Below, one piece after another: positions 58,594 to 64,000 of a stretch of 64,000 nt of DNA; within the stretch, counting starts at the first letter, position 1; each line of letters opens with the position of its first letter. Source of the stretch: Vibrio tapetis subsp. quintayensis (GTDB taxonomy: Bacteria > Pseudomonadota > Gammaproteobacteria > Enterobacterales > Vibrionaceae); NCBI RefSeq assembly GCF_030409945.1, contig NZ_JAUFQV010000035.1:299920-363919 (forward strand), given 5' to 3'. Made by a program: the position numbers and the translations under genes. The notes beneath the pieces were generated by a model, which searched no databases, had not been told where the DNA came from, and saw only the letters and a program-made list of their open reading frames with translations.

Positions 58594-59655
58594 ATGGCGC
58601 ACATATTAGATACAATCAATACCGTTTACCCATTTCCCCCAAAACCAATCCCTTTGTCTGAGCACGAAAAACAGCAACATATAGCGAATATTAAACTGCT
58701 ATTAGAAGAAAAAGATGCTGTTTTGATTGCCCACTACTATACCGATCCCCAAATCCAATCTCTTGCAGAAGAGACGGGCGGATTTGTAGGTGATTCATTA
58801 GAAATGGCAAAGTTCGGTAATCGTCATAACGCGAAAACATTGATTATCGCGGGTGTGCGTTTTATGGGTGAATCCGCCAAGATCCTGACTCCTGAAAAAA
58901 CCATCTTAATGCCAACACTTGAAGCCGAGTGTTCGTTAGATTTAGGCTGTCCGGCTGATAAATTCACAGAGTTTTGTGACGCTCACCCAGATCATACGGT
59001 TGTCGTCTATGCCAATACGTCCGCTGCAGTAAAAGCCCGAGCGGATTGGGTTGTAACATCTAGCATTGCTCTTGAAATAGTTGAACACTTAGACGCTGAA
59101 GATAAGCCGATTATTTGGGGGCCAGACCGTCATCTAGGTTCTTATATTGAAAACAAAACAGGCGCAGACATGCTGTTATGGCAGGGCGAATGTATTGTGC
59201 ATGACGAGTTTTCTGCAGCGGCATTAAAGGATATGAAAGCGCTGTATCCGGATGCGGCAGTATTGGTTCACCCAGAGTCTCCTGCAAGTGTTGTCGAACT
59301 GGCTGACGCCGTTGGCTCAACCAGCCAGTTGATAAAGTCTGCTAAAGAGTTGCCTCATCAAAAACTGATTGTGGCGACAGATAAAGGCATTTTCTTCAAA
59401 ATGCAGCAATTAGTACCTGAAAAAGAGTTGGTAGAAGCGCCAACCGCAGGTGCAGGTGCCACATGCCGCAGTTGTGCTCATTGCCCGTGGATGGCGATGA
59501 ATGGTCTGGAGGCCATTGAAAATGCGTTAACTGAAGGCGGTGAGCAACACGAAATCTTTGTAGATGAAGAGATTCGAGTGAAATCACTGATCCCTTTAAA
59601 TCGCATGTTAGATTTTGCTGAGCAACTTAACATGCAAGTGAAAGGCAACGCGTAG
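58594..59655 (+). CDS. nadA: Quinolinate synthase NadA
   Basis: [4Fe-4S] enzyme that condenses iminoaspartate with dihydroxyacetone phosphate to make quinolinate for NAD. The three repeats of the fold are visible, with cluster cysteines in EAECSLDLGCPAD, WQGECIVHDEF and GATCRSCAHCPWMAMN. VLIAHYYTDPQIQSLAEETGG is the N-terminal signature. The length of 353 residues is standard. It follows the Tol-Pal operon as in E. coli, but without the tRNA-Lys genes that intervene there. Confidence 0.96.
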   Translation: MAHILDTINTVYPFPPKPIPLSEHEKQQHIANIKLLLEEKDAVLIAHYYTDPQIQSLAEETGGFVGDSLEMAKFGNRHNAKTLIIAGVRFMGESAKILTPEKTILMPTLEAECSLDLGCPADKFTEFCDAHPDHTVVVYANTSAAVKARADWVVTSSIALEIVEHLDAEDKPIIWGPDRHLGSYIENKTGADMLLWQGECIVHDEFSAAALKDMKALYPDAAVLVHPESPASVVELADAVGSTSQLIKSAKELPHQKLIVATDKGIFFKMQQLVPEKELVEAPTAGAGATCRSCAHCPWMAMNGLEAIENALTEGGEQHEIFVDEEIRVKSLIPLNRMLDFAEQLNMQVKGNA

Positions 59656-59731
59656 AATAGCTATGCTTTAATGAATGTGTGACAAGTCATGTCTCCATGA
59701 GTTAACCGATCACGATATCGATATTAGAATG

Positions 59732-59766
59732 AAAAATGCCGCACATTACTGTGCGGCATTTTTTGT
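59732..59766. terminator. Shared terminator of nadA and the UPF0149 gene
   Basis: Stem AAAAATGCCGCAC / GTGCGGCATTTTT with loop ATTACT and A/T runs on both sides. Confidence 0.88.
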
Positions 59767-59824
59767 TGTTGTCTATTTCTGTGACGATCTGAATTTGTCG
59801 CGAGCGATAAGGCGACTCTTCGTA

Positions 59825-60394
59825 TTATTGTTCTTCTGCTAACGCCACGCCACGCTGAGTCAAACCGCAAAGCATCGTTGGGATTGCATTGAAAATTTCT
59901 TCAAACTGATCTAGCCCTGTCATGCCTTGTTCAGATAACGTCGTTAGCGCTGTTTCTGGATCGTAAAGCATGCTAATCGCAAGAATTACGCCACCCAATA
60001 ATGCGCTGTTTTCGCTGTTTTCTGGCGTTAACGTTTCCCAATCGTCACGAGTTAACCCCCAGCCTTGCAGTAGCCCATCAGTGAAATCGCGAGTATTGGC
60101 TGAAACAATTTCTGCTTCATCTAATGTACAGCCCTCAGGCCATTGCCACTCACCATTAAGTAGAGCTGGGCGAGCGTCATTCCAAATAGCCACCACAAGC
60201 TCAGCAAACTGCTCGAACTGTTCGCCATCAACAAAAGGCGCGACTTCTTCACCACCCCATAAGTAAGCGATCCAATCGGAAGGGTCGAGCACGTTCGGTG
60301 CTGCAGCCATAGCAGTAACAAAACCGATGATTTGAGGTTCTGTTAGGAGTTTTCCTTCTAGCTCGGGTAAGGATAGTAATTCTTGTAAAGTCAA
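59825..60394 (-). CDS. UPF0149 (YecA/YgfB) family protein, TTG start proposed
   Basis: A helical, acidic protein of about 189 residues with the UPF0149 pattern: LTEPQIIGFVTAMAAAPNVLDPSDWIAYLWGG, FAELVVAIWND, FTDGLLQGWGLTRDDW. YgfB of this family tunes alternative gene expression in Pseudomonas, but no general function is set. The C-terminal zinc SEC-C motif of YecA is absent. Both possible starts are TTG: 60394, with AAGG eight bases upstream, and 60433, with no ribosome site; I prefer 60394. It is convergent with nadA. Confidence 0.8.
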   Translation of the reverse strand: MTLQELLSLPELEGKLLTEPQIIGFVTAMAAAPNVLDPSDWIAYLWGGEEVAPFVDGEQFEQFAELVVAIWNDARPALLNGEWQWPEGCTLDEAEIVSANTRDFTDGLLQGWGLTRDDWETLTPENSENSALLGGVILAISMLYDPETALTTLSEQGMTGLDQFEEIFNAIPTMLCGLTQRGVALAEEQ

Positions 60395-60512
60395 AATAGA
60401 TACCTTCGTGTTGGTGTTCTCTAAGTGTACCAAGCATTGGCCTAGCTAAAAAGACTTGATGAATGACCAACAAGCATATAAGTTTTTACTATGTACTTCG
60501 AAGGTTAAGCTT

Positions 60513-62933
60513 ATGAATATCCAATCTTCTCTTAAGAAGAAGAGTATCATCGCGCTAGGGTTCTATTTGTGCTTTTTCATTACTGTGATTGGTAGTATTA
60601 CCTATATTACGGTAGAACAGCCCACGAGAAGCAAGTTAGAAGACAACCTAGACCTTCGAACAGATTTATTGGCAAGTAACATAGAAGCAACCTTAGAAAG
60701 CTCTCTAGGGCTGTTACATAGCATTAGCGCAATTACAGAAAACACAAAAGACACCGATTCTTTGGAGCGCCTGCTCCCTCAGGTCATCAAAAATAGCGAC
60801 AACGTGATCGTTAGCGGGGGCATTTGGCCCGTCCCATACTCTATTAATCCTAGTGTTCGATTATCCAGTTTTTTTTATAACAAGGCACCTAATGGCGGTA
60901 TTGACCGGATCGATCTTTGGAATAACCCTGAATCGCCAGGCTATGATACCGAAAGCTGGTACCAAGGAGCGGTTGATAAAGCCAAGATGGAAGTACATTG
61001 GTCAGGGGTCTATGTCGACCCTTACACGCACGTAAAAATGATCACCGCCTCGACCCCCTATTTTATTCATGGCGAATTTTCTGGTGTAGCCACGCTTGAT
61101 ATCTCGTTGGCGCAACTCATCGATATGGTACAAGAACACGCCAATACCTATGAACTAGGTTTATTACTCAAAGACACCGACGGTTTGGCCATTTACGAGC
61201 ACAATTTTAAGCTTAATGAAGACATCTACATCTCGAGCAGTACTTTTGGGCCGTATCAATGGCGTATAGACGTAGTAAACGCGAACAAACGAGTGGCGGA
61301 AGAAGCCTTTAACTTTGTGAAGAATCTAGAATTGGTGTTAGCGCCGTTTCTGCTCTTGTGTGTGATGGTCGGATACTACCTCATTAACCGATACTTGATT
61401 CGACCGATAGTGATGATAGCGGACAAAGTCTCCCGATCGGACTCAGGGGAAGTGGTAGAGGTGAACTATCGAAGCCAAGATGAGATTCGTCACTTAATTG
61501 ATTGTTTCAACCAGAAAACTCAGTATTTAGAAGAAGAAAAGGTTAGGGCGCAAGCGTCAACCAAGGCCAAAACGGCATTTTTGGCGACACTTTCTCATGA
61601 AATTCGAACCCCAATGAATGGTGTATTGGGTAGCGCTCAGATCTTACTTAAAACAGACTTAGATGATCAGCAATCGAAACTTCTGAACAGCCTTTATGAC
61701 TCCGGTGAGCATATGATGGTACTGCTCAACGAGATTTTAGATTTCTCTAAGATCGAGCAAGGGCAGTTGGACTTGGTCAAACACCCATTTGCGATACGGA
61801 CCATCATCGGTAGTATCGAAAGTGTTTACCATACGATAGCAACAGAAAAAGGCCTAAATTTCAAAATTCACTCGGAGCTCCCTGCTGATCGCTGGTACAA
61901 CGCAGATAAGGCACGTATTCGACAAATTCTGTTTAACCTACTCAATAATGCCATCAAATTTACGGCGCATGGCTTTGTAGAAATTCACCTGAAAGAAGTT
62001 CAAATTGAGGGAAAAAACTGCTTGTCGATCACGGTGAGAGACACAGGTGTTGGTATTGCACAAGAGGCGCAAGCGCGCATATTCAAACCATTTGAACAGG
62101 CCGAATCTACCACAACGCGAAAATTTGGCGGTACGGGGTTAGGGCTTGCGATTGTCAAACGCATTGCCAACGGCATGAATGGGGACATATCCGTACAGAG
62201 TGAGCAAGGCATCGGCTCAAGTTTTGAAGTGAATGTAGAAATAGAAGTGAGCTCGGCGTATTTAAAAACCAGCGTGCCGGAACGTAAAATTGATTGCTCG
62301 GGGCTGACGGTATTAATTGTTGAAGATAACCGGACGAACACAATGATCATGGACGCGTTTATGCGCGGAAAAGGATTTAAAACAACCAGTGTGACCGATG
62401 GTGCTCAGGCGTTAAACGTATTGGAGAATACCGAGTTTGATATGATCCTGATGGATAACCACATGCCGATAATGGATGGCGTTGAGGCAACCAAGCGAAT
62501 ACGGAAATTGAACAACAATAATGCCCATACACTCGTTCTGGGCTGTACCGCCGATGTCTTTAAAGAGACCCGCGAGAAAATGATCAGTAGCGGAGTCGAC
62601 GACATTATCGCAAAACCGATCGATGAAACAGAATTAGACGATACCTTGATGAAACACGCCCACCGTCTGCAACCTTCACAGCATGGACAAGTTAATGGGG
62701 ACCAGTATCCAACACAGTCCGCTGAGGAGTTGCTTGTCGAGCTGTACATCGCTCTAGACAACAAATCCTTCAGTAACGGGGTTGATGCCTTAGTCAAAAT
62801 GCGTAAATGCTACGACGAAGTGCAAGATAGCCATATTTTCGATGTAATTAAACGTATCGAAACATCACTTATTAGTAAAACGCAGCCATCAAGTCAAGAC
62901 TTGGACTACCTAACAATGAATACCGCCGAATAG
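60513..62933 (+). CDS. Hybrid sensor histidine kinase with periplasmic sensor domain
   Basis: An 806-residue membrane kinase: helix 1 at about 12-34, a periplasmic ligand-binding region of probable dCACHE type (about 36-268), helix 2 at about 272-295, HAMP (to about 345), dimerisation domain with H-box FLATLSHEIRTPMNG (His362), ATPase domain with N box FNLLNNAIKF, DTGVGIA and FGGTGLGLAI, and a receiver domain with MILMDNHMPIMDG (Asp648) near the C-terminus. A tail of about 110 residues follows without an Hpt motif, so an external Hpt is expected. The chosen ATG has AAGG upstream. No response regulator is adjacent; signal and output are unknown. Confidence 0.88.
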   Translation: MNIQSSLKKKSIIALGFYLCFFITVIGSITYITVEQPTRSKLEDNLDLRTDLLASNIEATLESSLGLLHSISAITENTKDTDSLERLLPQVIKNSDNVIVSGGIWPVPYSINPSVRLSSFFYNKAPNGGIDRIDLWNNPESPGYDTESWYQGAVDKAKMEVHWSGVYVDPYTHVKMITASTPYFIHGEFSGVATLDISLAQLIDMVQEHANTYELGLLLKDTDGLAIYEHNFKLNEDIYISSSTFGPYQWRIDVVNANKRVAEEAFNFVKNLELVLAPFLLLCVMVGYYLINRYLIRPIVMIADKVSRSDSGEVVEVNYRSQDEIRHLIDCFNQKTQYLEEEKVRAQASTKAKTAFLATLSHEIRTPMNGVLGSAQILLKTDLDDQQSKLLNSLYDSGEHMMVLLNEILDFSKIEQGQLDLVKHPFAIRTIIGSIESVYHTIATEKGLNFKIHSELPADRWYNADKARIRQILFNLLNNAIKFTAHGFVEIHLKEVQIEGKNCLSITVRDTGVGIAQEAQARIFKPFEQAESTTTRKFGGTGLGLAIVKRIANGMNGDISVQSEQGIGSSFEVNVEIEVSSAYLKTSVPERKIDCSGLTVLIVEDNRTNTMIMDAFMRGKGFKTTSVTDGAQALNVLENTEFDMILMDNHMPIMDGVEATKRIRKLNNNNAHTLVLGCTADVFKETREKMISSGVDDIIAKPIDETELDDTLMKHAHRLQPSQHGQVNGDQYPTQSAEELLVELYIALDNKSFSNGVDALVKMRKCYDEVQDSHIFDVIKRIETSLISKTQPSSQDLDYLTMNTAE

Positions 62934-63203
62934 CGACGTTATAAAATGATAAAACGGTCATTAATATACACGTCAACAGTACCATTTGACTGTTTTTTAA
63001 CCGACGCGGTAAAAACTAGCGAATGATTCCAGTTATCCTGAAAAAACTAGATGTAAATTTACTACATTTATTTGAAAATGAAACTTTCAACTGCCTAATG
63101 TGTGATTTAATAGCGACTTAATCTGCTTGGTAGTTTATAGCCTGGCTGATTCTTTTGGCATTAGTGCATTTGGTAAGTTTTAAGTTCTGTTTTGAGGGTA
63201 ACA

Positions 63204-63653
63204 ATGAAAACTCGTGGGCCTTTTTGTCTCCGCAATGCCGCGGCAGACACCTTTGCTATGGTTGTTTTTAGCTTTATTGCTGGTATGGGAATCGAGATTT
63301 TTATCTCGGGCATGACATTTGAACAGTCTTTGGCGTCTCGCGTATTATCTATTCCTGTGAATATCGCAATTGCGTGGCCTTACGGCGTATTCCGTGATTG
63401 GGTGATGCGACAGGGGCTTAGATTGCAGCAAGGCAGTTTGATGAAAAAGCTGTGCGACCTGATTGCCTATGTTGCCTTTCAGTCTCCCGTTTATGCGATG
63501 ATTCTCGTTGCGGTAGGCGCTTCTCCGGAGCAAATCGTAACAGCAGTAACTAGTAACGCGGTCGTTTCTTGTGTTCTTGGTGTGCTATATGGCTATTTCT
63601 TAGATCATTGCCGCAAGTGGTTTAAAGTTCCGGGTTACTACCAAAGCGCTTAA
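63204..63653 (+). CDS. alaE: L-alanine exporter AlaE
   Basis: A 149-residue inner-membrane protein with four helices that exports L-alanine by proton exchange in E. coli. Matching blocks are ADTFAMVVFSF, SGMTFEQSLASR, IPVNIAIAWPYG, VAFQSPVYAMIL and YGYFLDHCRKWFKV, and the length is equal to the E. coli protein. The ATG at 63204 has GAGGGT upstream. In E. coli alaE is induced by alanine through Lrp. Here lrp and ald lie 60 kb away in the same window. Confidence 0.95.
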   Translation: MKTRGPFCLRNAAADTFAMVVFSFIAGMGIEIFISGMTFEQSLASRVLSIPVNIAIAWPYGVFRDWVMRQGLRLQQGSLMKKLCDLIAYVAFQSPVYAMILVAVGASPEQIVTAVTSNAVVSCVLGVLYGYFLDHCRKWFKVPGYYQSA

Positions 63654-63740
63654 TACTTGTACTAATTGCTGGATTATTCGCTGTTTTAGCTATTTTGTAG
63701 CCAAACAGTTGGTAAAAGACATTTTTTTTCAGAAATAGAC

Positions 63741-63769
63741 TTGACCCCAGCCCTTAGAATCATTAAATT
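63741..63769 (+). promoter_or_regulatory. tRNA-Ser promoter
   Basis: TTGACC (63741-63746), 17 bp, TAAATT (63764-63769), followed by the GC-rich discriminator AGCGCC. Such discriminators are typical of stringently controlled stable-RNA promoters. Confidence 0.65.
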
Positions 63770-63808
63770 AGCGCCTCGTTGAGACGCACAGTCCAACAAA
63801 CAAATTAC

Positions 63809-63896
63809 GGTGAGTTGTCCGAGTGGCTGAAGGAGCACGCCTGGAAAGCGTGTATACGGCAACGTATCGAGAGTTCGAATCTCTCACTCACCGCCA
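63809..63896 (+). tRNA. tRNA-Ser (anticodon GGA)
   Basis: 88 bases with an encoded CCA end. The acceptor stem pairs GGTGAGT with ACTCACC and the discriminator is G. The anticodon arm is CACGC-CTGGAAA-GCGTG, giving anticodon GGA, which reads UCC and UCU. The long variable arm (TATACGGCAACGTA) marks a class II tRNA, and the T arm is GAGAG-TTCGAAT-CTCTC. It stands alone with its own promoter and terminator. Confidence 0.96.
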
Positions 63897-63902
63897 AATT
63901 CG

Positions 63903-63932
63903 AAAGCCCTGACTGAAAAGTCAGGGCTTTCT
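63903..63932 (+). terminator. Terminator after tRNA-Ser
   Basis: Stem AAAGCCCTGAC / GTCAGGGCTTT with loop TGAAAA, followed by CTTCGTTT. Confidence 0.83.
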
Positions 63933-64000
63933 TCGTTTCTAAGTAAGCGTCTAATTAAGCAGTGAGGCCTTATTCGGCCTCATCGATTTCCATGTTCCAA

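Noticed and set aside
63970..64000. End of a leftward gene at the right edge (about nine codons, ending Asp-Glu-Ala-Glu, stop)
   Set aside because: Too short to support a call; the stop also lies in a GAGGCC / GGCCTC hairpin that could be a terminator. It may well be real, but the next window is needed.
1..64000. Genomic island, prophage or insertion sequence
   Set aside because: No transposase, integrase or phage gene, no gene block with foreign-looking composition, and a solitary tRNA gene with no integrase beside it.

Overview
The window reads as a contiguous piece of the main chromosome of a gamma-proteobacterium of the family Vibrionaceae, most likely a Vibrio. The evidence is the gene set and sequence style: a Gsk nucleoside kinase, an H-NS/VicH nucleoid protein, a seven-gene his operon behind a histidine leader peptide, biotin genes arranged as bioA divergent from bioBFCD, a complete cydABX-ybgE and ybgC-tolQRAB-pal-cpoB block, and an NhaC-family transporter behind a lysine riboswitch. 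I see no insertion sequence, prophage, integron or CRISPR array. Gene density is high and almost everything is core genome.

Layout. 1-8.3 kb: alanine dehydrogenase (cut by the left edge) divergent from lrp, then ftsK, lolA, rarA, serS. 8.3-13.7 kb: biotin synthesis with a central BirA-type operator, then a 55-residue orphan. 14-19.3 kb: htpX, a chalcone-isomerase-like exported protein, and the leftward run dinG-yfcA-priC-ybaM. 19.3-23.6 kb: a porin behind a long AT-rich region, a DUF2057/CsgI-like protein, gsk with a PurR operator, and hns. 23.6-25.8 kb: lysine riboswitch and NhaC-family transporter. 25.9-33.4 kb: hisL attenuator and hisGDCBHAFI. 33.4-39 kb: ychJ-like gene, an EAL-HDOD signalling protein, lpxH, ppiB, cysS, tdk. 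39-44.3 kb: a three-gene cassette (retropepsin-like lipoprotein, inactive transglutaminase fused to a 7TM domain, RimK-like ATP-grasp ligase), then cmoB and cmoA. 44.7-49.1 kb: aspS, ruvC, ruvA, ruvB. 49.1-58.4 kb: cytochrome bd operon with FNR-type sites, then the Tol-Pal operon. 58.6-64 kb: nadA, a UPF0149 protein, a hybrid sensor kinase, alaE and tRNA-Ser(GGA).

Functional links: ald, lrp and alaE all concern alanine/leucine sensing and alanine fate; ruvABC, dinG, priC and rarA are replication and repair factors; cyd plus FNR sites mark a facultative respiratory life style; Tol-Pal, LolA, LpxH and the porin serve the outer membrane.

The two most unusual signals are (1) the retropepsin/7TM/ATP-grasp cassette at 39.1-42.3 kb, which looks like a membrane-anchored peptide-tagging and de-tagging system whose target cannot be read from sequence, and (2) a set of tandem arrays with an exact or degenerate 7-bp period placed at gene 3' ends (8.2, 33.5, 39.0, 43.5, 47.2 and 48.0 kb). 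These fall into two sequence families, some sit in inverted pairs, and some reach into a stop codon.
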